NCBI RefSeq assembly: GCF_001625305.1
Contig: NW_017804231.1
Coordinates: 1,043,984-1,107,983 of the forward strand
Direction: 5' to 3'
Source: Branchiostoma belcheri
Taxonomy: Eukaryota; Chordata; Leptocardii; Amphioxiformes; Branchiostomatidae
DNA length: 64,000 bases
Made by a program: the position numbers and the translations under genes. Below the pieces are notes generated by a model. That model made no database searches. It saw only the letters and a program-made list of their open reading frames with translations, and was not told the DNA's origin. Shown here one piece after another: positions 14,201 through 24,450 of the stretch. The first letter of the stretch is position 1, and the number at the start of each line of letters is the position of its first letter.

Positions 14201-16366
14201 ACAAAATGGGTACATCGTACCTTCATAGAAAAAAATGCAGCATGAGCATTGTGGTACAAAGCTCGCATCACTTATAGGCCAACTTCCTTGCTACAATGTA
14301 TAACCTATAACATAAAAGCATTACTCCAACGCCGTCTTTAGAACTCCTCCGGCGCGGACCGAGGCCAGAGCAGCCTGAGCAGTCAGGATATCGAGGAGCG
14401 GTACCAGGACCAGCCTGACGCCGAACTGAGCTTCAGCACACAGCACCATCAGTACGTCCTGCGCCTGCGCGACATGTGGCAGGAGAACGTCCGTTACAAG
14501 ACCAGGCGTGACGTCAGACGGCGGCCTCGCTTCGTGTCCGAGGATGACGTCATTAATCCGAGAAGGTAAAAGTCTGAACGTCATCGTTTATACTCTCTTT
14601 TGGATGGCACGTCGGCAGAACGTACTGTCCCAATCAGAAGGCTCCATTTCCCATCGGTTATCAGGCCGTAACCTCAAAAGTGGTCGCTTATTAGAATAAC
14701 CGACCACTTTTGGACCGTGCCGTTATACAGGGGGCAGAACACTAACAAAAGTGTTAAGACTTGTGGCATATCTATTGTTGACTATAATATCTATATGTTC
14801 CTTTACGGCTCCCTGTCGGGGCCCGGTTGTGCTCCTGCCGGCGCTGGGGCGGCTTCTGTCTAAAATCCACAAACTTTTGTTCCTTTTGACGATTTCTGCC
14901 AGGGACCCGTCCGATGCCCGGTCGGTGCCCCGTCTTGACCCGTGCGGGGTGCGGCGGGGTGCCGAACGGCTGCTGGTGGAATCACCGTCGTGTTTTCGAG
15001 GCGGTATATAAAAACGCTGCTCGGCGTGCAAAACCCATACGTTTTTTTCTGTACGAAGACGAAACGTCACACTGAAGATGGCGATGCAGCGTTTGGTGCA
15101 ACCTGCAGGCAACCTGCAAGCCCGCCTGAGGTTGAGGTTGGCTAGAGCGCGTCACCGTTACAACGTATTTCTTAGTATTTTGGCATTGGTAGCTGAAGAA
15201 GATAGGCAGGCAGAACTGGTGCGTCACAAGAGACGATGGTGGGTTCGCCCCTGGTTGACGTGCAGTCCCGTTTATGTACTCTTCAAGCAGAGTTTGATGG
15301 GGGGAAGATCGTTACTCAATCTCTGCTTGGAGAGTAGGCTTAACGTAGCCTTTTGGCACCAATTTTGTATCTGTTCGCAATTGTTACATGTTGGGAGCAG
15401 CAAGGGTTTTAAGTTATATTTATAGTTATTAATGCGATTTATTCTCCCCAGGAACAAGCCCACAGCCCGCCGTAGGCTGACGTCAGGTTCCTCGGGAGTA
15501 GACGACTCGCTGCCCGCCCACTGGCTCGCGATGGCCGAGGACGGGGACGACTATGACGAGGTGCCCCTCTCCCCCAGCGGACCGACGGCCGGCGAGTACC
15601 AGCAGGTCAAGGCGCTGTTCGACCAGCAGGGCATGGCGGGAACTCCCATCGGCAACATCAAACGTGTACAGAACCCCTACCTGTGGAGCGCTTACGTCAG
15701 GTGAGCATGATATTTGTTAACCTGCAGGTCTGAAGGTGGCCACAAAGACAGTATCAAATTTACCAGACAGGCATTACCTTTTTGCCGTAAAAAATACCAG
15801 TACAAAAAGAGAGCCTGATAAAAACGCCTAGAAACACGCCAAAAATAAACCAACGCCTAAACCTTCTGAAAAGATAAATGACTCTAGAGAAGGGATAGAC
15901 ATCCATCCATCTTCAACCTTCCAATTTCTGCCTCCTCTCTACCCACAGGAAGAAGGCTCAGATGAAGAAGCAGAGTGGCGGGGCGGACCCAGAAGAGCGC
16001 CAGCTGTTCCACGGCACCAGACCCGAGGCAGTGGACGCCATCTGCCTGCAGAACTTCGACTGGCGGCTCAGCGGCACCAGCACGGGCGCGGCGTACGGAC
16101 AGGGCAGCTACTTCTCCACGAGCTCCAAGTATTCCAACGACTACGCCCAACAGGGCGCTCCCGGACGCAGGACCATGTTCGTGGCTAAAGTGCTGGTCGG
16201 TGCGTACACCCGAGGGCAGTCCAGTCTGCGCCGCCCTCCCCCTCTCAACCCTGCCGAGCCGCTCGGGAAGACCTTTGACTCCTGTGTGAACAGCAGGTCC
16301 GATCCTAAGATTTTTGTCATCTTCGACAGCGCGCAGTGTTACCCTGAGTATCTCATCGAGTACTGA
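11233..16366 (+). CDS. CCCH zinc finger-WWE-WWE-PARP protein 1 (PARP12/ZAP/TIPARP-like mono-ADP-ribosyltransferase)
   Basis: Six exons join in phase: 11233-11705, 12018-12188, 13419-13647, 14342-14565, 15452-15700 and 15949-16366 (1764 nt, 587 aa). Exon 1 has a Kozak start, a short RGG stretch and two CCCH fingers (C-x9-C-x5-C-x3-H, then C-x7-C-x6-C-x3-H). Exon 2 gives a C-rich WWE-like module (WHCAMPYQWQY). Exons 3-4 give a second WWE (EWLWYWQDVDGTWVEYGQM). Exon 6 is the PARP catalytic domain: His in LFHGT, Tyr in GQGSYFS, and an aliphatic residue in YPEYLIEY where poly-ADP-ribosylating enzymes have Glu. That triad predicts mono-ADP-ribosylation. Unlike ZAP/PARP13, the His is retained. By family knowledge the CCCH part binds RNA and the WWE part reads poly(ADP-ribose) in antiviral or stress responses. 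It is paralogous to the gene at 29151-33172. A purine-rich microsatellite and an AATAAA at 16530 lie in the likely 3'UTR. Confidence 0.85.
12573..13380. mobile_element. non-autonomous DNA element with TIRs and subterminal CGTTAA repeats, in intron 2 of PARP gene 1
   Basis: The two ends are inverted copies of one another: TTATAAGAGGGCCTGCATG at 12573 matches the reverse complement of the right end finishing at 13380 (one mismatch). Inside both ends there are many imperfect copies of an ACCGTTAAnCGTTGCCGAC motif, in direct orientation on the left (12600-12770) and again on the right (13265-13350). The middle has a GC-rich block around 12840-12940. TTATAA occurs at both edges and could be a 6-bp target duplication or part of the TIR. 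No transposase is visible, so the element is non-autonomous. The superfamily is not assigned. Confidence 0.65.
13686..13766 (+). other. intron-3 segment conserved with the PARP paralogue, containing a small hairpin
   Basis: The segment shares ATAGGAAATT..TTTAAGT, then GTACATCAAGAATAGAAT and CTCCTGGTACGGAGGTATTG with intron 3 of PARP gene 2 (31503-31605). ACCTCC-TGGTAC-GGAGGT forms an inverted repeat. The conservation is confined to this part of the intron. Its function is unknown. Confidence 0.55.
13975..14120 (+). repeat. TCTG/TCCG tetranucleotide microsatellite
   Basis: An imperfect run of CTGT, CCGT and TCTG units lies in intron 3 of PARP gene 1, interrupted by short unique stretches. The open frames across it are a by-product of the simple repeat. 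Confidence 0.85.
14675..14712. repeat. perfect 12-bp inverted repeat (hairpin) in intron 4 of PARP gene 1
   Basis: CAAAAGTGGTCG at 14675-14686 and its exact reverse complement CGACCACTTTTG at 14701-14712 are separated by 14 nt. It could be a short palindrome or a transposon end. It lies close to the Harbinger-like fragment but is not shown to belong to it. Confidence 0.7.
15004..15285 (+). mobile_element. PIF/Harbinger-like transposase N-terminal fragment in intron 4 of PARP gene 1
   Basis: The frame beginning with the ATG at 15078 encodes a basic segment ending in RRWWVRPWL, a motif typical just upstream of the catalytic domain of metazoan Harbinger (HARBI1-like) transposases. A TATATAAAA box at 15005 sits about 75 bp upstream of the ATG. 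After RPWL the similarity fades and no catalytic DDE region follows, so this is a truncated copy. The GC-rich block at 14800-15000 may be its 5' part. The identification rests on one motif. Confidence 0.45.
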
Positions 16367-16383
16367 AATTGGTCCTAACTAAA

Positions 16384-16442
16384 GTAAGGAAAATGAAGGA
16401 AAAGAAAGAAAGAGAGACAGGGGGAGAGAGAGAGAGAGAGAG

Positions 16443-16525
<83 letters not shown>

Positions 16526-16540
16526 AAAAAATAAAAACAA
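16384..16540 (+). repeat. polypurine GA / GAAA microsatellite in the 3'UTR of PARP gene 1
   Basis: A run of GA dinucleotides (16424-16445) is followed by about 20 GAAA units to 16528, almost free of pyrimidines on this strand. The tract begins within 80 nt of the PARP stop codon. An AATAAA at 16530-16535 at its end could act as the polyadenylation signal. Confidence 0.9.
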
Positions 16541-16964
16541 GACTGGCAATGAAAACATACATTGCCATGGCGACGGTGGTTGCTGTTAGGGTTATTGTTT
16601 GCATGGCACTGCCATGACACTGCCATGATGGTACCTGTTAAGTCTAGACAGATACAGTGCACTCCTCCCCTGAGTGTATAGTGAACGAGCCCCGGGGTCA
16701 CAGAAAGCAGGGCCATAGGGCAGACAGATCTTCCCAAGGGTTTATAGGAATGTGGGCATAGATGTGGGTCAGAGAAATGCCTGTGGACATTCCGCATGCC
16801 TGAGGACAAAATGCTAACCATTCACTGGGTACGGCATGTGGGGAATGTGGCTAGAATGTGGGACATACACTTGACATACAATTCCTACCTAGTGAAATTC
16901 CAGGAAACCCTTGGGACATTGTGGAAATTGTACAGATTGACAAGACTCCCATGATGTTCATGAA

Positions 16965-17012
16965 GTCGGTACAGATTCACAAGACTAAAACTTCTTGTGA
17001 ATCTGTACCGAC
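16965..17012. repeat. perfect 19-20-bp inverted repeat (hairpin)
   Basis: GTCGGTACAGATTCACAAG at 16965-16983 is followed after 10 nt by its exact reverse complement at 16994-17012. One further A-T pair extends the stem to 20 bp with an 8-nt loop. The flanks do not pair. The shape is like a small hairpin-RNA precursor or a MITE core. Confidence 0.8.
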
Positions 17013-17019
17013 AGTCTTC

Positions 17020-17384
17020 TGAGCTCTGCTGCATTTAAACAGGTACTATTATTATGATATCTTTTTCTTCTATTATAATAATTGAGAAGTTTATTGCAAA
17101 TTCATGCCCAGAGGCTAATTGTCAGTTACAAACATAAAAGGACATTGAAGAACAGTATATAAAATAACTAAAATCTACATGATGAAAGGTAGTTGTCTAA
17201 AACTGTAGCTATGTCTAAAACTGTCTGAAGGGTTTGACTTCCCTTTTGAAAACTGTAGAAGCTTCGAAGACATCATCAGTGCATATCTGTAAGTCTCCTT
17301 CTCAGCATTTCCCCAACATGTTCAGATTCACAATGTGATCGACTTTACTCACAGAAGTAATTCTAAAATGTCTTTAGAGGTTGT
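17020..17384. other. no gene recognised
   Basis: AT-rich spacer without supported reading frames. The last part (from about 17335) matches the sequence before 19250 and introduces the CTTCCACTTGGAAG repeat. Confidence 0.4.
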
Positions 17385-17625
17385 AGTTTATTCACCTGGA
17401 AGGCATGTGGGAAAGGAATGTGAGCAAAAATGTAGGACTTCCACTTGGAAGGCTTGAAGACTTCCACTTGGAAGGAATGTTGTAAGGCATGTGCGAATGC
17501 ATGGAAGCAAGAATGTAAAACTTCCACTTGGAAGGCATGTGGGAATGGCAAGAATGTAAAACATCCACTTGGAAGACATGTGGGAATGAGGGCCAGAAAG
17601 TAGGACATCCATTAGACTTCAGCGC
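17335..17625. repeat. tandem repeat with palindrome CTTCCACTTGGAAG, copy 1
   Basis: Short degenerate units of the form ACTTCCACTTGGAAGGCATGT (continuing GGGAATG and AAGAATGTAAA) recur about six times. Each unit contains the palindrome CTTCCA-CT-TGGAAG. The preceding 70 bp (TCACAGAAGTAATTCTAAAA and onward) recurs at 19215-19260, before copy 2. Confidence 0.75.
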
Positions 17626-18022
17626 ATGTGCAGACAGGCATTGACGACATGCCACAAATCCCTAGGGTTTACAGCGCATGTTAAGAATGCAGGCATAGCA
17701 ACCATACCACTATATGTCCCACCGGTTTTCAGCGCATGACGAAGGGCAGGCATTGTACAAATTCCACGTTGTTCCAAATCGAACAGCTCCCGAATGAAAC
17801 GTCGTTGTTCTCATCAGGAGAAACCACACCACCACTAAGCGCTTAAATCGTAAATGGCAACAACACATCTGAGTAACCTACAATTTAAAGACGACCACCC
17901 GCGTTTCACGGACTGGACTTGACAGTTACAGGATATATTGCTGAGGTGGCTAAGAAAATGGAACTGGGCACGCAGAGGACCAACGTTCTGGGCGGAAATA
18001 GTTCACATAGGACTGTGTGACA

Positions 18023-18042
18023 NNNNNNNNNNNNNNNNNNNN
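18023..18042. other. assembly gap (20 N)
   Basis: Twenty consecutive N characters. The gap lies between two copies of the same repeat family (17335-17625 and 19205-19420), so repeat-driven misassembly is possible. Confidence 0.99.
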
Positions 18043-19204
18043 CCTAGAAAAAAGGTTTCCCTTCTACTAGTTTTACAAAAAGTCATCACATGGCAGAAGG
18101 TGCGAATCGACCCCTTGCAGTTGTCGTTTTTGGGTGGTTATTTTTTCTAACCGGAGGCCTTCCGCAAGCACCCTATGGCCAGGCAAACTTAAGGTAATGT
18201 AACAGGAAATCCATTTAAGGCTAAATAAAGCCGTATAAAACACCTGTGTCGATGGTCTTACAGAAGTACAAATCTCTCTCTGGTGTAGATAGTATGCAGA
18301 TGTATTGTCATATATCATACATGATTAATTTTACGGCATACTTAGGACTGCATGCACAAAAAAACTCTAAAATACATGTGTACTTCTACATTGTCCTGTA
18401 ACAAAATTGATCTAGTCAATATATTTGGTTATGCCAACCAACGTCAACAACCTATCAATGTCAACCTCTGATGTGTACAACATATATGTAAGTGCATTTA
18501 TGTTCGTGAGGAGTTAACTTCGCGATATACCTAGCCTATCCTAGCTAACTGATCTCCGTGTCAACAGTTTGAATTTGTAATGAAATAGAAATTTATATGA
18601 ACAATCCTTTCCATTCATGAAGAGTTGTTATATTTAGAACTTCTTGTAAAACGGTAGCACAAAACATCTAATATGTGTAATAGTCTGTACACAACGCAAC
18701 CTTCAAATGCGCTAGTTTGCTAGAAACGGGTCACATGATAATATTGTACTCGCCGATTTTTTTGAACTCATAAATATCAACTTGAATGTATCCCAACCAT
18801 GCGACTCAATAGAAGCTTGGTGGAAAGACAGCGTGGGTCATTTTCCAAATTCCAGTAGAGTAGTATTTACACAAAAAACGCGCATGGTCTCTATAAATTA
18901 TATTAACATTTAAGATACATTTATTAAAGTCTATGTCTTGTGCTGACTTACGTAGAATTCATCATAGGATTTATCATTGAACATGGCAAACTTACCATCC
19001 AGGACACGCGTTAATAGATCGGTCCGGTTACAGTCGTAGAATTAAAACAGTCAATTACACTCTACGGAAAATGGGCATGCGGGGCCCTCCTTAAAATGCT
19101 ATTGTCTATTGTCATAACAGATCCTAATGTATATGGCAAACTTACCTATCCAACGGACACTCAACACAAGCGGCTACCTGGTACTACAACAGCACATCTG
19201 ATCA
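18043..19204. other. no gene recognised
   Basis: AT-rich sequence without a supported reading frame, splice chain or repeat that I could name. Confidence 0.4.
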
Positions 19205-19425
19205 CTATCGACTGTACTCACAGAAGTAATTCTAAAATGTTTTAGGAGTTTGTAGTTCATTCACTTGGAAGGCATGTGGGACAGGAATGTGAGCAAGAAT
19301 GTAGGACTTCCACTTGGAATGCTAAGACATCCACTTGGAAGGCATGTGGGAAGAAATGTGGGAAGAATGTAAAACTTCCACTTGAAAGGCATGTGGGTAT
19401 GTGGGCAAGAATTTAGGACTACGTA
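19205..19425. repeat. tandem repeat with palindrome CTTCCACTTGGAAG, copy 2
   Basis: This is the same unit as at 17335-17625, including the shared leader ACTCACAGAAGTAATTCTAA. The copies are about 1.87 kb apart in direct orientation and diverged, with the assembly gap between them. They could be ends of one larger element or a local duplication. Confidence 0.75.
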
Positions 19426-20419
19426 GGAATGTGTCCATAAAAGTGTGCCATCAACATGCCTGTAGACATGACATGCCTGTGGAAAAAAATGCCTGTGCAA
19501 TTCCTAGAATTCTTGCAAACTACACACAATACTGTGCCATTAGGCTCCCCCCTTAGGCGTCGCCAAAAAATAAAAAAAGAAAATAAAAAATAAATTCTCC
19601 AATATACCCTATAGCTAGATCTCAATCGTGTCAACATGCCCCCTCCTTTGACATGTGCCTTATTACACACTCCAATATTGTGTTTGATGTGTCGTAGGTT
19701 GCGGTAGCTCATAACATTCTTAATGACATTCTAAATTGCTGTAGCGCTTATTTGTTCCAAATACTGTCTCTATCTATATTTAGCTAAATGTATTTTACAT
19801 ATTGCTATTCAGAGTCAGTTTTAAGAAAGATCGTTGGCTTGTAGAAGTTGGGGTTGTGATGCACGATTGTTGGGGACATTGGATAAAAAACAATAAACAG
19901 AAAACAAATATTGTAAAGAAAAATAAAACACTAAACATTGCAAAAAGAGTGGCGTAATTGGAGTGAAAGTTTGTTATGAACGAAAATCAGGGAGGTCTGA
20001 TTTTTAAAACTTCATTGGAGAAAGAAACGAGATTCAATGTCAACTTTTCCGTTTATAATAGTTGTACGTGAATAAATATATTGAGACTAAAACGATGTCT
20101 TTGCTTTAGTGTGCTGAATTCAAGCGTTCTCTGGCTAGTAGCTAGGCAAGTTTTAAAAGTACTAATAGCAATTAACACGGACATTAACACTCAACACTAA
20201 TGTCCCTTTCAATCGTTTAATGTTTCTTGACAACCTATACATTTGCCACACAAGTATAAAGACAGCCGGTACTAGTATCATCTTCAAAGCGCACACATAA
20301 TCTGTAATTCTACCTTATAATTACATCGGTAACAATAATGGCTAAAACATACAAGAAACCTGTACAACAGTAATTTTGTAAATACAGATATTTACAATTG
20401 AGCTATATACTTTTATTTC

Positions 20420-20900
20420 TTTATTTTTATACTTCGGCTTACAACAGCTGCAGGGTTGCCCAACTAGTCATAGACTATTGTTAATGGCCAACCCTGACAA
20501 AATAAAATCGTTAGGTTTATGTACAATCAATAAAATACACGGTCAAAAATTACAATGATATGTACATGCATATACAATTGTATACATTACACAAAAGTAG
20601 GGTTTTTAACATTGCATGAGTTTCTTAGTATGTGCATAGCTACCGAGGTAGTGTTTGTATTAGGGATATTATCAAAGTTTACCGTCTTGTTGCACGTGAC
20701 GGATGCCATGTTACTGAGTAACCTATACAGGATATGGATCCCCGAGGGATTTCCAGGCTTTCGCTTTAAAGAATGACATTGTATGGTCTGATCGTGTGTC
20801 AACTGGGAGGGTGTTCCACAGTTTGGTAGCTCTGTAGAAGTAGAAGGCTTTCTGTGTTCAAGCACTTTTAGGGATTTGTACACAGTTTGTTTCAAATTCT
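20420..20900 (-). mobile_element. LINE 3'-end remnant
   Basis: On the minus strand around 20850-20750 the sequence reads AFYFYRATKLWNTLPVDTRS and then FFKAKAWKSL, the hallmark C-terminal WN-x-LP...FK motif of CR1/Jockey-type LINE ORF2. A stop interrupts the frame upstream and there is no RT core, so it is truncated. Downstream on the minus strand are a short unique region and an A-rich tail (AAAATAAAGAAATAAAAG) at about 20413-20435. Confidence 0.65.
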
Positions 20901-21087
20901 GAGGGGGTATCTAGATTAAATGGCAGATGACCTGGTAGTTGGTAAAAAGACTGAGTAGCTAGGTGGGGCTGACAGGTAATACTACTTTTTGTTTGCGGTT
21001 AAAAATAGAGACTCCATGAAACGCCAGCCAATTATTCAAATGAATCACCCGTGAGTCAATTCAAATAAATCATTACTTTCGCATTGG

Positions 21088-21102
21088 GCATTTGGCATTG
21101 AC
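21088..21102. repeat. 15-bp target-site duplication, 3' side of LINE
   Basis: GCATTTGGCATTGAC here is identical to 24415-24429 on the other side of the LINE. It marks the insertion boundary. Confidence 0.9.
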
Positions 21103-24100
21103 CTTACCTTAGACCTTAGTTCCTCCTGTGCCGTATGGCACATCGGGCAGCAAGCTTCCACTTCTTTTTGTCAGCGGCCACTGTCTCCGCCTCCTCCCAG
21201 GGGATGTTTGCCCTTCTTAGATCGTCTTGGAAGGTCCTGCGCCAGGTGTGTTTCGGCCTTCCCCTCTTTCTTCTGCCGTTGTGGGGTACCCAAGTCATTG
21301 CTGTCTTAGAGTGCCTTCTGCTGGGCAGACGGAGGATATGTCCTGCCAGCTGCATCCTTTTGTCTGTGATGATGGTGCTCAGAGGCTTGGACTTGGCCCT
21401 GTTCAGGATCTCATCGTTCGTTATGTGATCCTGCCACCTCACCTTCAGTATCCTCCTCAGGTTTCTCTGGTGGAAGGCGTCTAGCTTTCTGGATGCTTTA
21501 GCTGTACATTTCCAGGTTTCGCTAGCGTAGATTGCAGTGGGTAGGACAATACTGTTGTATAGTCGGAGCTTGGTGTCAAGGTTGATGGTGGTTGCTGACC
21601 AGATGGAGTTCATCCGTCGGAACACGGAAGCTGCTTTCCCCACCCTACAGTTAATGTCAGGCTCTACTTCTCCGCTGTTACTGATGACACTCCCAAGGTA
21701 GGTAAGCTGATCGACGACCTCTACCTGGCTGTTGTTGACAGTGATGTTCAGTCGGGGTTGACCTGTGTGGTTTCCCACCTCCATCGCCTTGGTCTTCTCC
21801 GAACTCACCCGTAGCCCAACTTTTCCAGAAGAGGTCTCCAGTTTCGTGGTAAGGTGCTGTAGGCCTTGGTTATTCTCGGACAACAGAGCAAGGTCATCTG
21901 CAAAGTCTAAGTCCGCAAGTCTGGACTCTTCCCTCCACCTAATGCCCTCCTTCCCGTCTCCAGTGGTCTTTCTCAAGACGAAGTCAATTGTGATCAGGAA
22001 CAAGAAGGGGGAGAGGATACAACCCTGTCGGACCCCTGTGATGATGTTGAAGAAGTCTGTTGTCCCTCCCTCCGTTCTCACACAACACCTTGAGTTTTCA
22101 TAGAGGCTCCTAAAGATCCTGACAAATCGGGCTGGTATTCCGTATGACAGTGCAATGTTCCAGAGGGTCTCTCTGTGGATACTGTCAAACGCCTTCTTGA
22201 AGTCAATGAAATTTAAAGCTAACGGTGTTTGGTGTTCCAGGCATTGTTCGATGATGTTTCGAAGGGTAAATATCTGTTCTGTGCAGGAGCGGTTGCTGCG
22301 GAAACCAGCTTGTTCCTCTCTTAACAGGCAGTCCACAGCTTTCTTCAACCTTCTGAGGAGTACTGCGCAGAATACCTTTCCAGGGATGGATAACAGAGTG
22401 ATTCCCCGCCAGTTGTTGCAGTTGGAGAGGTCTCCTTTCTTCGGAAGCTTCACAATAACTCCCTCCTGCCAGTCCCTAGGAACCTGCCCCTCTTGCCAAC
22501 AGCGGTTCATCAGCCTGGTCAGCATTTCCACTGTACAATCCCCTCCGTGCTTAAGCATCTCAGCCGAGATTTCGTCCAGTCCTGCTGCCTTGTTACTTTT
22601 CATCGCTTTAATGGCCTCCTCCGTTTCCTCTTTCCTGACTGGTTCCTCGCAGACATCCAGCTGCTCTGCTGTTTCCTCTGTACCAAAGTCATACAGGGTG
22701 TCCGGGGTTGGTTGATTCAGCGTTTCCTGGAAGTGTTCAACCCACCGTTGGTCTTGCTCTTCTGTAGTTAACAGTGTCTTTCCGCTCTTGTCTTTCACTG
22801 GTACACTCGAGTTGTTCCAGTTTCCAGAGAGCTCCCTCACCAGACGGTACAAGGTCCTTGAGTCGTTTTTCTTGGCTGCCTCCTCAGCCTCTGCGCTTTT
22901 CTTGTCTAACCAGTGTCTTTTGTCTGCACGGCAGCTCTTCTTTACTTGGCGGTCAAGGTCACGGTACTGGTGGTCTGTTTGTTCTTTCTCTTCCTCGGTC
23001 TTTGCTCTATCTCTGAGCCCCTTTGTCTTCTTCCTTTCGTCAATAAGTTCCCAGGTGTGCCCCTGTATCCATTGTTCCTTCCGTGAACCACGCCTTCTCC
23101 CAATGGTTTCCTCTGCGCTCTTTGTGACTGTTTCCTTAAAGAGTGCCCACTGGTCTTCCAAGTCCGGCCCCATGTCTTGAAGCAGCTGGAATCTGTTCTG
23201 GAGTTCGAGTTTGTACTGTTGACTGACCTCAGGGTCCTTGAGCTTCTCAGCTGCATACGGCTTCACTTTCTTCTGCACTGTGAGCTTCTTCAGCCTTAGC
23301 CTCACCCTTGCTCCCAGCAGATGGTGGTCTGATCCCACGTCTGCACCCCTGAATACTCTGACATCGAGAAGTGATGACCTCCAACGTTGGTTTATGCAAA
23401 CGTAGTCTATCTCGTTTTGCGTTGTCCCATTTGGTGATCTCCATGTCTTCTTGTGTATCACCTTATGTTGAAAGTAGGTATTTCCGATGTTGAGGCTGTT
23501 GATGTTGCAGAACAACAAAAGACGTTCCCCGTTGTCACTAGTTTTCTGTGCTGTCCCAAACGGTCCAACGACACCATCAAACCCTTGTCTGTTGCTATCA
23601 ATTTGGGCATTAAAGTCTCCCATCAAGATTTTCACATCATGGCTAGGGATGTTGTCAAAGGTGTCCTGTAACTGTTCGTAGAAGTCGTCTTTGTCCACTT
23701 CATCAGCATCTTCAGTTGGTGCATATACCTGGACAATGGTAGTCTTCCCATGTCTCGACTGAAAAGCGTGCTGTGATGATCCGGTCATTGACAGGCTTCC
23801 AACCAGTAAGAGCTCTGGAGGCTTCTTTATCCAGTACCATGCCCACTCCACGGCGGTGTTGGTCTTCATGTCCGGAGTAAAGGACTGTCTTGCCATCGCT
23901 ACACAACTTCCCGCTACCCGTCCATCTCATCTCGCTGATCCCTAGAATGTTCAGTTGGTACTCCTCAAACTCTTTCAACAACTGGGCCATCTTCCCAGTC
24001 TGGTACAGTGTTCTCACATTCCATGTTCCAATTTTCGTTTCCCCCTTGGCACTCAGAAACTGGCACATCGGGTCTCTAACTTCCTTGCGGCTTTCATTAG

Positions 24101-24414
24101 AGGCCGTCACTGTGGATTCTAGTCCACTGCCATCTTCCTTGCGCCGATCCCTCTGGTTTCCACTTGCTGTTTCTGTAGCAGGTTTTTGTTTTACTGGGTT
24201 GGGGTGCTAACCCAACGCCAAACTCCCTCTATCGAAGGAGGTACAGGTCGGAACTGCTAATTAGTACCTCCCTGGTGTCGTAAGCCCCCCGAAGGTTACA
24301 GGTCTCCCATGCACCAGACCCAGGCAGGACACCAAGTCGGAACAAGCTGCTACACCTCGGCAAGGTTACACAGTTCCTTATCCTGGTGGGGTGAGGGCCC
24401 CCAGGATCGTAGCA
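21103..24414 (-). mobile_element. near-complete APE-type non-LTR retrotransposon (LINE), 3.3 kb
   Basis: A 3312-bp element on the minus strand is bounded by a perfect 15-bp target-site duplication. It has a 5' untranslated region (24070-24414), one long ORF with endonuclease and reverse transcriptase, and a short 3' end of TAAGGTC-like repeats (minus strand) instead of poly(A). Such a microsatellite tail fits RTE-like or related clades, and the endonuclease resembles the CFDP2/BovB type, but the clade is not certain. It inserted 22 bp beyond the stop codon of the DED-NACHT gene in the same orientation. One frameshift breaks the ORF. Confidence 0.9.
21116..24068 (-). pseudogene. LINE endonuclease-reverse transcriptase ORF, broken by one frameshift
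   Basis: The protein starts at the ATG at 24068 (in-frame codons upstream lack an ATG). The first frame carries the AP-endonuclease start (TWNVRTL, ILGISEMRWTGSG) and runs into another frame at a run of four T (minus strand, 23762-23765). The second frame then continues to a stop at 21116. In it I see endonuclease motifs GDFNAQI and GSDHHLLG, and RT motifs NWRGITLLSIPGK, QAGFR, FIDFKKAFDS, GVRQGCILSP and the active-site FADD in LDFADDLALLS. A C-terminal GRPKHTWRRTFQDDLR segment completes it. A single base gained or lost explains the break, so the insertion is young or the break is an assembly error. The intact length would be about 985 aa. Confidence 0.85.
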
Positions 24415-24450
24415 GCATTTGGCATTGACAAGTAATCAATTACTAGTATA

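Noticed and set aside
16353..16821. Frames of KERKKERK or FFLSFFLS type
   Set aside because: These are translations of the GAAA microsatellite.
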